The position numbers were made by a program, and so were the translations under genes. A DNA stretch of 64,000 nucleotides from Candidatus Poribacteria bacterium (lineage in GTDB: Bacteria; Poribacteria; WGA-4E; WGA-3G). Shown one piece after another: positions 17,734 to 26,326 of this stretch. The notes under the pieces are model-generated. The model ran no database searches. It was not told the origin of the DNA and worked only from the letters and a program-made list of their open reading frames with translations. The stretch covers positions 1 to 64,000 of the forward strand of contig JAPOQK010000012.1 in assembly GCA_026710795.1 (NCBI GenBank), read 5' to 3'. Each line of letters begins with the position of its first letter. Positions within the stretch are counted from its first letter, which is position 1.

Positions 17734-19880
17734 TGTATAAACAATTCACGCAACTATTAATTATATCAGTTCTTATTTTTTGTTTTCTTTTTACATCAAC
17801 TTTACTAACTTATGCTAAACCGCATGAAGATCTGGAATTTGAACCAATTAAATTCAAACCTCCGGTACCACAAAAGCACTATCTCTCCAACGGAATGGTA
17901 TTATATCTAATAGAGGATCACGAATTACCTGTATTTGATATCAGTGGACTCGTCAAAACAGGAACAATCTACGATCCTGCAGAGAAAATCGGTTTGGCAT
18001 CTATCTGTGCAAGTGTCATGCGAACAGGTGGAACTGAAGCTCGGAAACCAGACGCTTTAAACGAAGAACTTGAATCTATGGCAGCATCTGTTGAAGTTGG
18101 CATGTCTCCCGAATACGGATCGGTCAGTCTTTCAACGATGGCAGAGGATATAGAAACAGGATTGGAAATCTTCGCAGATGTTTTACGTAATCCTGCCTTC
18201 CGTGAAGATAAATTGGAACTACGAAAACAGCAAGCAGTTGAAGCAATCCGCAGAAGAAACGATAATCCCATACAACTGGCATGGCGTAACTTCTCGGCAA
18301 TATTATACAGTACTAATCACCCGTTTGGATGGTATGCTGAAATAGAAGACGTTGAGAGCATAACAGTTGATGATCTTAAGGCATTCCATAAAAAATACTA
18401 TCATCCCAACAATATCATGCTTTCAATTACCGGAGATTTTGATACCGAAACCTTAATCTCTCAACTTGAAAAAGTATTTGATGGTTGGGAAAATAAAGAT
18501 ATAGAATTTCCACATATTGTTGACATAGAAAACTCACCAGTACCTACTGTAAACCATATCCATAAAGAACTTCCTCAGACTACAATGTTGATTGGACACT
18601 ACGGTATCAAAAGGTCCCCCGATTTCCCCGATATATATGCTTTACGGGTGATGAATGATATACTCGGTGAAGGAGGTTTCACTTCACGATTGATGTCGGA
18701 AGTACGCGAAAAACACGGTCTTGCATATATGGTGGGGAGTCTTATGCAAACAAGCCTATACACTAATCCAGGTGAATGGTTTGCGTATTCGCAAACACGC
18801 ACAGAGAAGACAGCAGAAGCAATTTCGCTTATCATAGATATCGTCCGAGACATGCGGGAAAATCCAGTACCCTCAGACGAACTTCAGCGCACCAAAGATT
18901 CACTTATCAATTCTTTTGTATTTGGATTTGAGAGTAGTTCACAAATTGCTTTTCAACAGATGATGCTTGACTACCGTGGATTCGCGCCCGGTTTTCTTGA
19001 AACCTTCACAGACAATATCGCTAAGGTCACCGCTGAGGATGTACAGACTGTTGCACAGAAATATCTCCATCCTGATGCACTGACAATCGTCACTGTTGGT
19101 AATCAGGAGAACTTTGATAGACCATTGAGCGAATTTGGGGATGTGAATGAGATTGAGATAAAGCAACCAGAACCACCACCTGTGGAACCAATCCCTGAAG
19201 CAAGTGATAATGAGATTGCTAAGGCAAAGGAAATTATTGCTGCAGTGGTTAAGGCACATGGTGGATTAGAAAACTTGACTGCTGTGAAAAATGCTGTATC
19301 AGAATCAAACTCTACCGTTAATTTACGTGGTGGTAGTGCGGAGATGCAAGTGAAGTTCTTTCATCTTTATCCAGATAAACTACGACAAGATGTTGAAACA
19401 CCCCAGGGAAAAATGAGTTATGTATTTGATGGAAACGCGGTCTATATAGTATCAAGCATGGGAACACAACCATTGCCTCCTGAAATATCAAAGGCATTTA
19501 ATGATTCTGTTTTCAGAGAAAATATCCCACTCCTAATAAACCTTGCTCAGAATGTTATACCTGTCCAATTCTCGGGAACAGAAGAGGTACAAGGTAATCC
19601 TGCAGCAGTTTTACTTGTGAAACAACCTTCTGGAGAAACGCTCAAAATCTATGTCAGCGAACAGACACATTACATAGTAAAATATGTCTTTCGCGAAACT
19701 GAACAAGGTGTTACTCTCAACAAAGAACAAAACTTTGCTGACTATCGTGATGTCAACGGTGTAAAAATGCCATATCACATTGTGCAGAAAGTTAATGGGA
19801 ATCCATACATTGAAAATCGTATCAGTAGTATTGAGTTTAACACTGAACTTGATGAAACACTATTTGAGATATCAGAATGA
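17733..19880 (+). CDS. M16-family peptidase-like protein without zinc motif, with extra C-terminal domain
   Basis: 715 residues with a signal peptide (hydrophobic about 7-27). The M16 fold spans about 45-480: LSNGMVLYLIEDHELPVFD, then NPAF, YYHPNNIMLSITGDFD and a REKHGLAYMVGS segment. The zinc motif HxxEH is missing; the equivalent stretch reads LASICASVMRTGGTE, so this is the non-catalytic partner. Residues about 490-715 form a separate domain resembling outer-membrane lipoprotein-sorting (LolA-like) or DUF-type beta proteins, with GKMSYVFDGNAVYIVSS. It starts in the stop of the active subunit (TAATG) and its own stop overlaps the isochorismatase-like start (ATGA), so the three genes are coupled. 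Confidence 0.87.
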   Translation: MYKQFTQLLIISVLIFCFLFTSTLLTYAKPHEDLEFEPIKFKPPVPQKHYLSNGMVLYLIEDHELPVFDISGLVKTGTIYDPAEKIGLASICASVMRTGGTEARKPDALNEELESMAASVEVGMSPEYGSVSLSTMAEDIETGLEIFADVLRNPAFREDKLELRKQQAVEAIRRRNDNPIQLAWRNFSAILYSTNHPFGWYAEIEDVESITVDDLKAFHKKYYHPNNIMLSITGDFDTETLISQLEKVFDGWENKDIEFPHIVDIENSPVPTVNHIHKELPQTTMLIGHYGIKRSPDFPDIYALRVMNDILGEGGFTSRLMSEVREKHGLAYMVGSLMQTSLYTNPGEWFAYSQTRTEKTAEAISLIIDIVRDMRENPVPSDELQRTKDSLINSFVFGFESSSQIAFQQMMLDYRGFAPGFLETFTDNIAKVTAEDVQTVAQKYLHPDALTIVTVGNQENFDRPLSEFGDVNEIEIKQPEPPPVEPIPEASDNEIAKAKEIIAAVVKAHGGLENLTAVKNAVSESNSTVNLRGGSAEMQVKFFHLYPDKLRQDVETPQGKMSYVFDGNAVYIVSSMGTQPLPPEISKAFNDSVFRENIPLLINLAQNVIPVQFSGTEEVQGNPAAVLLVKQPSGETLKIYVSEQTHYIVKYVFRETEQGVTLNKEQNFADYRDVNGVKMPYHIVQKVNGNPYIENRISSIEFNTELDETLFEISE

Positions 19881-20656
19881 AAACACTAAATTTGAACGTC
19901 AGATACTTTCAAGATAGCACACCAGCGGATGTTCCATGTCGTGAGACTGAGTTTATCCGACGTGAATTTGATATGCCGTTGCCAGTTGCAGAAACTGCAT
20001 TGATTCTCGTGGATTTGTGGAACGTGCATTTCATAGAAAGTTGGATAGAACGTGCAAAACAGGTAACGGAGGATTGCGTTGTGCCGGTTATAAAAGCGGC
20101 ACGAAAGACAGGCATGACTATCGTTCATGCCCCTTCCCCATCTGTAGCAGCCCAATATCCTCAACTCGAACGACACAAGCCGCCGCAACCCTCCACACCT
20201 TCTTCTTGGCCTCCTTCAGAATTTCGAGGAAGACAAGGAGAATATGCAGTTTACCGTGGACCACGCAGCCAACCCCCAAGCATAGGAATACATTGGGACA
20301 AACTTGCACCACAACTTTCTATGTCCCCAGCAATTGATGTACAAGAGGATGAATATGTCATTGCAACTGGACAGCAATTGCATGAATTGTGTGAGGATAA
20401 GAATATTCTGCATCTTATATTTGCAGGCTTCGCAACGAATTGGTGTGTATTAGGTAGGGATTACGGTATACGTTCGATGTCGCGATATGGGTATAACATC
20501 ATTCTACTACGCGATGCCACAACAGGAGTCGAGTTCCCTGATACTTATGACAATCTATTCACAACCGAAATCGCAATCCGCGAGGTAGAACAGCAATACG
20601 GATTTAGCGCATCAAATCCTGATTTTTTTGCTGCGGTTGATGTACTATCTCCGTAA
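19877..20656 (+). CDS. Isochorismatase-like cysteine hydrolase
   Basis: A 259-residue member of the isochorismatase/nicotinamidase superfamily. The catalytic aspartate is D46 in LILVDLWN and the nucleophile is C190 in GFATNWCVLGRDYG, with the usual downstream LLRDATTGVE. The middle lysine of the Asp-Lys-Cys triad is not where expected: the segment reads DEYVIATGQQLHELC. A long proline-rich insertion (about 100-135) separates the halves. The N-terminus lacks a signal peptide, so it is cytoplasmic. ATGA overlap couples it to the M16 gene. Substrate unknown. Confidence 0.83.
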   Translation: MKTLNLNVRYFQDSTPADVPCRETEFIRREFDMPLPVAETALILVDLWNVHFIESWIERAKQVTEDCVVPVIKAARKTGMTIVHAPSPSVAAQYPQLERHKPPQPSTPSSWPPSEFRGRQGEYAVYRGPRSQPPSIGIHWDKLAPQLSMSPAIDVQEDEYVIATGQQLHELCEDKNILHLIFAGFATNWCVLGRDYGIRSMSRYGYNIILLRDATTGVEFPDTYDNLFTTEIAIREVEQQYGFSASNPDFFAAVDVLSP

Positions 20657-20691
20657 GGATTTTCCCAATTATACTCAATTGCCTGTTTACT

Positions 20692-20720
20692 TTGCAAAAT
20701 CGCTACTAATTTGGTATACT
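20692..20720 (+). promoter_or_regulatory. Promoter of the toxin-antitoxin operon
   Basis: TTGCAA (20692-20697), a 17-bp spacer and TATACT (20715-20720), 71 bp before the toxin start. No strong palindrome for autoregulation is obvious between it and the gene. Confidence 0.5.
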
Positions 20721-20791
20721 TTCAAATGCGCATATAGATATCATACTTTTACATTTACAAGGAACAGTAGAATCTTACTTAGTTATTTCCT

Positions 20792-21148
20792 ATGAACGGT
20801 GATCCTGCGCTTAATGTTGTATTCTATTCTACTGATTCAGGAAGAGAGCCAGTACGACAATGGTTAAAAAATCTTGAAAAGACAGATAGAAAAACTATAG
20901 GTGGAGATATTCAATTTGTGCAATATGGTTGGCCTTTGGGTATGCCTTATGTTAGAAAAATTGAAAACTTATTATGGGAAGTGCGCAGTAGTATCACTGG
21001 TGGTCGGATCGCAAGAGTATTATTCACAATCGGTGGTAAGGAGATGATTCTATTGCACGGGTTCATTAAAAAATCACAAAAGATATCTCAGAAAGATGTG
21101 AATTTGGCACGCGATAGAAGAAATCAATGGCATAGTGGGAGAAGGTAA
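20792..21148 (+). CDS. HigB/RelE-family toxin (phage Gp49-like)
   Basis: A 118-residue protein of the RelE/ParE superfamily, Gp49-like (HigB) branch, expected to be a ribosome-dependent mRNA interferase. Family features in order: VVFYSTDSGREPVRQWLKNL at the N-terminus, LGMPYVRKIENLLWEVRS in the middle, then RVLFTIGGKEMILLHGFIKK-type strands and SQKISQKDVNLARDR at the end. The antitoxin begins one base after its stop, with its ribosome binding site inside the toxin's last codons. The toxin-first order is that of higBA. The toxin's own ribosome binding site is weak. Confidence 0.82.
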   Translation: MNGDPALNVVFYSTDSGREPVRQWLKNLEKTDRKTIGGDIQFVQYGWPLGMPYVRKIENLLWEVRSSITGGRIARVLFTIGGKEMILLHGFIKKSQKISQKDVNLARDRRNQWHSGRR

Positions 21149-21149
21149 T

Positions 21150-21497
21150 ATGAACAAGTATAGCGGCGGAAACTTTGATGATTTTCTAAAGGACGAAGGA
21201 ATATTTGAAGAGGTAACTGACCGTACCCATAAAAGACTATTAATTCTGGAAATTGAAAACATAGTAAGTGCAGCCAACCGGAACAGAACAGATCTTTTTC
21301 AAAAAATGAATACCGATCTTGTGCAGTTGAACCCTTATATTTTTGATTTGGATAATACAATTATTACTTCAGACTTGCTAAAAATCTATGTGCTTGAAGC
21401 AAAAGAAATGAAAACCTATCCCGTACAATTTAATGATTCTCTGCTTAAATCAGAGGAATTGTTAAATCGTTTACTTACAGAAGATTTAGCTGCTTAA
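21150..21497 (+). CDS. HigA-like antitoxin, diverged
   Basis: A 115-residue partner of the toxin upstream. The N-terminus (GGNFDDFLKDEGIFEEVTDR) matches HigA-type antitoxins that accompany Gp49-like toxins. Where these normally carry an XRE helix-turn-helix, the sequence is diverged but still alignable by eye: NTDLVQLN, DLDNTIITSDLLKIYVLEA. The DNA-binding helix may therefore be weakened. I start at 21150 because GGAGAAGG sits just before it; the frame is open to an ATG at 21135. It ends with an unusual tail, LLKSEELLNRLLTEDLAA. Confidence 0.68.
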   Translation: MNKYSGGNFDDFLKDEGIFEEVTDRTHKRLLILEIENIVSAANRNRTDLFQKMNTDLVQLNPYIFDLDNTIITSDLLKIYVLEAKEMKTYPVQFNDSLLKSEELLNRLLTEDLAA

Positions 21498-21623
21498 CTG
21501 ATCATATAGTTTTCTTTTTCTGAATAATAAAATAATCCCTCCAACATAATAATCAAACAATTCAGATACAGAAAGAGAATTGAATGATAAATTGCATCAA
21601 AATATGTCGTTAGAGGAATCAAG

Positions 21624-21968
21624 ATGTCAGTAATCAATATGACTACAGAAGTGAAGTTTTTTATTCCTAAAGCCAATGGCATTATCCAGGCGGAGGAAAT
21701 TTGGGAATCTGTTAAGAAATTTGCTGAAAAAAACTTAGAATGGGATGTCTCAGACCGGCGTATCTTCAGTATCGCTTATCATAAGCATGGAATGGATTAC
21801 TACGCTGAAGTCGGTAAACCAGATCCACGTAACGGGGAACTTGTGATTGCAATCCTTGATTCAGTCACCTATCTTGTATGTACACCAAATCGCGGTGTTT
21901 TGCGGGGTATACCGATTTTAGTAAGTGGGTCTGAATTAAGGGAAATCACGGAATTTCCTCCTAATTAG
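21624..21968 (+). CDS. Unrecognised 114-residue protein
   Basis: I do not recognise this protein. It is soluble, with no signal or membrane segment and no repeated motif, and looks like a compact alpha/beta domain. Noticeable are VKFFIPKANGIIQAEEIWES, aromatic and histidine residues in IAYHKHGMDYYAEVG, and LVCTPNRGVLRGIPILVSG. A GAGGAA ribosome binding site just before the ATG and normal codon use argue for a real gene. It sits alone between the toxin-antitoxin pair and the PhyH gene. Confidence 0.65.
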   Translation: MSVINMTTEVKFFIPKANGIIQAEEIWESVKKFAEKNLEWDVSDRRIFSIAYHKHGMDYYAEVGKPDPRNGELVIAILDSVTYLVCTPNRGVLRGIPILVSGSELREITEFPPN

Positions 21969-22095
21969 GTGAGAATGATATAATAAATTTTTCACAAATT
22001 AAGTCTTACAATGGATCACTGATAAGCTATGATAACAATACAGCAATATGCTATGAAACTATATTTTTTCTTCAAATTAGAGAAAGGATTTATCA

Positions 22096-22917
22096 ATGCC
22101 AATTACCGATGCCTTGCCGGACCTAAAGCGAGAACTACGGTTTTTTCCTGTTGAAAATGAAAATCCATCAACTCTTACAAAAGACCAAATTCAACACTTT
22201 AATGAGAACGGTTTTATCTCTCCATTAGATGTATATTCAGAAGCAGAAATATCACAACACCGTGAGTATTTCAACAAATTGATGGAAAAAGTCTTAGCAG
22301 ATGGTGGAAACAGTTATTCTATAAATGGATGGCATACACGTTGTACAGAAATCCATGACCTAATTACAGAAGATAGAATACTGGATTATGTCCAAGACAT
22401 ACTTGGTGAAAACCTCATCTGCTGGGGAACACATTACTTCTGCAAACTACCCGGTGAAGATAAACAGGTAAGCTGGCATCAAGATGCATCTTATTGGCCC
22501 CTATCCCCCAGCAAAACCGTCACTGTTTGGTTAGCAATTGATGACGCATCCGTTGAAAACGGTGCGATGACTGTGATACCAAAATCCCATTTACACGGAC
22601 AAATTGCGTTTGAACGGAGTACTCCAGAAGAAAAAAACGTATTAGGTCAAACAGTTATTGACGCAGAACAGTATGGTGGTAAACCTGTACCATTTGAAAT
22701 GAAGGCGGGGCAGCTTTCCCTACATTCTGACTTACTCTTACACGGTTCTGAACCAAACACATCCAATCGTAGACGATGCGGATTAACAATGCGATTTGTA
22801 CCACCAGAAGTTCATGCAGCAAATAACTGGAACCAACGTGCGATTATCGCCAGAGGTTGTGATCGAAGTGGACATTGGGTTCACAATCCGCGTCCTCCAG
22901 AGGATGATCTTCCATAA
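22096..22917 (+). CDS. Phytanoyl-CoA dioxygenase family protein
   Basis: A 273-residue non-haem iron, 2-oxoglutarate-dependent oxygenase of the PhyH family. The iron ligands are clear: H128 and D130 in SWHQDASYW and H216 in LLLHGSEPN, followed by the 2-oxoglutarate-binding arginine in RRRCGLTMRF. AIDDASVENGAMTVIPKSH is the conserved core between them. AAAGGAT precedes the ATG. These enzymes hydroxylate diverse small molecules, and the substrate here cannot be told from sequence. Confidence 0.9.
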   Translation: MPITDALPDLKRELRFFPVENENPSTLTKDQIQHFNENGFISPLDVYSEAEISQHREYFNKLMEKVLADGGNSYSINGWHTRCTEIHDLITEDRILDYVQDILGENLICWGTHYFCKLPGEDKQVSWHQDASYWPLSPSKTVTVWLAIDDASVENGAMTVIPKSHLHGQIAFERSTPEEKNVLGQTVIDAEQYGGKPVPFEMKAGQLSLHSDLLLHGSEPNTSNRRRCGLTMRFVPPEVHAANNWNQRAIIARGCDRSGHWVHNPRPPEDDLP

Positions 22918-22995
22918 AAAACGTATTAACCACTCATTTCATAACTTACATTACAGAGAAAACATATAAGGTATAATTACTTAAAGAGTTCATTG

Positions 22996-24252
22996 ATGTT
23001 ACCAAGACGCATTTTATATGCTGCATTCGCTATCTCTGCTGCCGCAAGTTTTCTCCTTTGTGGATATGAGTTTATACGCGCAGTCTCTACTTCACTCTTC
23101 ATTGATGCTTATGGATCAGAAAACCTACCACGGGTATGGATGGTTGTTTCTCCAAGTATCATACTCATCCTATATATCTATGGACTGTTGTTATCCTGGC
23201 TTGGTGCAACGCGCACATTAGTGGTAACATCAGTTCTATCGGCCTTATTTATTTTAATATGTTACTACGCGCTTTTGGTGGGTATACCTTGGACTGCTGC
23301 TATCGTCTATGTTTTTCGCGAAGCATATATTGTTATCATAATCGAGCAATTCTGGTCTTTTGTTAATAGCACACTCACATCTAAGCAAGCGAAAGCAATC
23401 AACGGTCCCTTTTGTGCTATTGCTTCATTAGGCTCTTATGCTGGTGGAAAACTTGTAAGCAGATGGGCAGAGCCACTTGGAACTGAAACACTGTTGCTGT
23501 TCACTGCTGGTTCTCTAATCCCTGCAGCCATTTTCTGTAGTCTTGCATATTACTTTGCGGGAGAACCAAAGCCATCTGTTGATGAGGAAGGTGGCAAACG
23601 GGGACATTTAGGACTAAAGACATTCCTAAGTTCAAAATATCTAATCTTACTTGGTGTGTTAATCCTAAGCACACAAGTTATTTCAACCGTACTTGATCTT
23701 AGATTTAATAATCTTGTTGAAGCCGAAATAACTGTTACAGATACAAGGACAGCATATTATGGTAATTTCTATGGAAATCTCGGTCTCGTTGCTGCAATTC
23801 TACAATTAGCAGCTGTCCCTATCGCATTACGATTCATCTCTATCCGTTTTGTCCATATATGTATTCCAATAGTACATTTTATAAATGGATTTGTGCTAAC
23901 ACTTATACCAACACTCAGGTCTGGTGCATGGTCGTTTCTGACATTTAAAGCACTTGATTATTCATTTTTTCGTGCTGCAAAAGAGCTATTCTACATGCCA
24001 CTCACTTATGATGAACGGTATCGCGCAAAACAAATTATTGATTCCTTCGGATATCGGTTTGGAAAAGGTGGGAGCGGAGGTGTTTTAGAATTAGTACGTT
24101 TGTTCGTAAAGACAATTCCAGGAGCAGCACTCTCAATTACAGCAATGATTGTATCATGTATATGGAGTGGAGTTGTCCAAAATTTAGCTACTAACTATCA
24201 GAAAATCGTAAATACAGAGAAAAAGGTTGACAATAACAATTCCATTAGGTAA
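22996..24252 (+). CDS. Membrane transporter, ATP:ADP antiporter (NTT/Tlc)-like
   Basis: A 418-residue integral membrane protein with about 11-12 hydrophobic segments. Its conserved loops resemble the nucleotide transporter (NTT/TlcA) relatives within the MFS fold: EQFWSFVNSTLTSKQAKAI, GSYAGGKL, ALDYSFFRAAKELFYMP and QIIDSFGYRFGKGGSGG. The known members exchange ATP for ADP in obligate intracellular bacteria, but shorter free-living relatives of unknown substrate exist, so ATP uptake should not be assumed. The frame could start at TTG 22993; I chose the ATG at 22996. Confidence 0.72.
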   Translation: MLPRRILYAAFAISAAASFLLCGYEFIRAVSTSLFIDAYGSENLPRVWMVVSPSIILILYIYGLLLSWLGATRTLVVTSVLSALFILICYYALLVGIPWTAAIVYVFREAYIVIIIEQFWSFVNSTLTSKQAKAINGPFCAIASLGSYAGGKLVSRWAEPLGTETLLLFTAGSLIPAAIFCSLAYYFAGEPKPSVDEEGGKRGHLGLKTFLSSKYLILLGVLILSTQVISTVLDLRFNNLVEAEITVTDTRTAYYGNFYGNLGLVAAILQLAAVPIALRFISIRFVHICIPIVHFINGFVLTLIPTLRSGAWSFLTFKALDYSFFRAAKELFYMPLTYDERYRAKQIIDSFGYRFGKGGSGGVLELVRLFVKTIPGAALSITAMIVSCIWSGVVQNLATNYQKIVNTEKKVDNNNSIR

Positions 24253-24288
24253 AATGTAATTTGAGATTTAAAATGGAGGAATAAGTTC

Positions 24289-25041
24289 ATGATATTGCGA
24301 TTGTTGTCTATATTACGTTTCCAATATCTACAATTTTGTGGCATACTGATTCTTCTTACCTCAATATTAATAGGTTGTGCAGTGGCACCACAACCTATGG
24401 TTGAAGTTTACTTACAACCGATTGAGGCGAACATCAACACTAAAATTGATCCTGAAACGGGTGCTGTTACCGTTTTACAGAAAGGTGTTGCTGTTACAAT
24501 AGAAGCACTTGATGAAGTGGAGATATTTAACTTGACTGATGACCCACGTATCAATCCTTATATCATTGTAGATAATCGTGGTAGAGTAGAACCTATCTAC
24601 ACGGTTTTTGACCTGACGATTCATAATTTGGAATCCTCTCGTGTTTTAGTTGAAGAATCAGCGATGCTAATTGATAAAAATGGGGCACAATACGCAAATC
24701 TACCTTATGATTACTTTGATGACCTATATGGAAGTGTGAATCGTTCAGAAAATAACCCACATAACCCATCAACATATCCTCACCACTATCCATACTACCA
24801 GACATACTTGGATATTGCATCATTAGAGGAAGGACAGTCAGTTGTTGCGGAGAGTCTCTTTGAAAGTGGGAAGTTATTCAAAGGTGCTAAACGTCGTGGA
24901 CTCATAATCTTTGAACGATTGAATGTTGATACTACAGACATGAGGGTAACTGTCCCTGAAATCGTAATTGTCCATTCTGACGGTAAAGAGGAAAAATTGA
25001 AATTTAATTTTGACTTTAGACAGATCGTTGCGGAAAAGTGA
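24289..25041 (+). CDS. Lipoprotein of unknown function
   Basis: A 250-residue lipoprotein: hydrophobic signal to about residue 29 and lipobox ILIGC, with C30 as the lipidation site. The mature part has no family I recognise. It shows a beta-rich segment VFDLTIHNLESSRVLVEESA, in which an added domain like those for protein-protein contact is possible, and a proline/histidine/tyrosine-rich patch (NPSTYPHHYPYYQTY). GGAGG sits well before the ATG. The binding-protein gene of the Liv-type transporter starts 13 bp after it, so it is probably co-transcribed and could be an envelope accessory of that system. Confidence 0.72.
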   Translation: MILRLLSILRFQYLQFCGILILLTSILIGCAVAPQPMVEVYLQPIEANINTKIDPETGAVTVLQKGVAVTIEALDEVEIFNLTDDPRINPYIIVDNRGRVEPIYTVFDLTIHNLESSRVLVEESAMLIDKNGAQYANLPYDYFDDLYGSVNRSENNPHNPSTYPHHYPYYQTYLDIASLEEGQSVVAESLFESGKLFKGAKRRGLIIFERLNVDTTDMRVTVPEIVIVHSDGKEEKLKFNFDFRQIVAEK

Positions 25042-25054
25042 AGGGAGTTTGAAA

Positions 25055-26260
25055 ATGAGAAAGTGGTTTATAGTTATATTGTTACTTAGTTTGGTCACAG
25101 TGTGGGGATGTCAACCTCCAGATAAGAATACTGAAGCAGACCCACAGGGTGATACACAAGGAGATCAATCAGAATTATTTGTCGGTGTTGCAGGACCTTT
25201 TACTGGTACCGCTGCAGCATTCGGTGAAATGATTCAACGTGGTGCTGAACTCAAAGCGAAAGAGATAAATGAAGCAGGTGGAATCAACGGGAGGAAACTC
25301 ATTCTTAGTTTTGGTGACGATGCTGGTACAGACAAAGAGGCGAAACTTATCGCTACACGTTTTGCAACCGATAAACGAATCCTTGCTGTTGTTGGACATT
25401 TTAATAGTTCATGTTCATTGGCAGGAAAAGATATATACAAAGAAAATGGAATTGTTGCACTGTCTCCCGGATCTACAAATGTCAGCGTATGTGAAGGAAG
25501 CGACTGGACCTTTCGAAATCTCTATCGGGACGATTTTCAAGGCACCTTCATCGCGAGATACATAAAGACTAAATTGACTGAATACCCGTCTGTCGCAGTC
25601 CTCTTTGACAATGATGATTATGGAAGAGGTCTTCGGGACGCATTCACAGCAGAAGCCAAAAAAATAGAACTCAATATGGTGGCTTCTGAAGCTTATGATC
25701 GTGAAAATACTGATTTTACAGCACAACTTACCAGCATTAAGGGAAAAAATCCTGATATCATATTTATATCCGGTCTTTATGGTGAAGCGGCTTTAATTGT
25801 AAGACAAGCACGTAGACTGGGAATAAAAGCACTGTTTTTTGGTGCTGACGGAGTAGATTCACCTGATTTCTTAAAAAATGCCGGTGCATCTGCAGATGGA
25901 ACTTATTTGACCACACCATTTACATTTGGTGCTGGTGGAGAAGGAGCATCCAAGGTCGCTGCAGCATTTGAAGCAGAATTCGGTGTTGCACCCGATACCT
26001 GGGCCGCATTAACCTACGATGCAATGGGGATGATTGCTGAAGCAATTGAGAAAACCTATAATAAAGATGCAGAACTTGCGATCAATCGAAAAGCAATACG
26101 TGATCATTTAGCATCCTTGGATACACCCGAAGAGGGGTATAAAGGGATTACCGGTTTAACTTATTTTGATATTAACGGAGACACTGTTGATAAACCAGCG
26201 TATGTCAAAGTTGTAAAAGATGGAATGTTTACAACCGCACCTATACAGATGACAGACTAA
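25055..26260 (+). CDS. Branched-chain amino acid-type ABC substrate-binding lipoprotein
   Basis: A 401-residue type I periplasmic binding protein of the LivK/LivJ (HAAT) family, tethered by a lipobox (LVTVWGC, Cys at about residue 19). Hallmarks are VGVAGPFTGTAAAFGE, KEINEAGGINGRKL, AVVGHFNSSCSLAG, ALSPGSTN and VAVLFDNDDYGRGL. The open frame begins 15 codons earlier, inside the preceding gene, but GGGAG and the signal peptide set the start at 25055. LivH and LivM follow. The ligand could be branched-chain or other amino acids, amides or urea. Confidence 0.9.
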   Translation: MRKWFIVILLLSLVTVWGCQPPDKNTEADPQGDTQGDQSELFVGVAGPFTGTAAAFGEMIQRGAELKAKEINEAGGINGRKLILSFGDDAGTDKEAKLIATRFATDKRILAVVGHFNSSCSLAGKDIYKENGIVALSPGSTNVSVCEGSDWTFRNLYRDDFQGTFIARYIKTKLTEYPSVAVLFDNDDYGRGLRDAFTAEAKKIELNMVASEAYDRENTDFTAQLTSIKGKNPDIIFISGLYGEAALIVRQARRLGIKALFFGADGVDSPDFLKNAGASADGTYLTTPFTFGAGGEGASKVAAAFEAEFGVAPDTWAALTYDAMGMIAEAIEKTYNKDAELAINRKAIRDHLASLDTPEEGYKGITGLTYFDINGDTVDKPAYVKVVKDGMFTTAPIQMTD

Positions 26261-26326
26261 CAAATCAGGCACTACACAACTGTTGTATTTAATATGTAAA
26301 CGACAAATATCAGGTATTCAGATATT

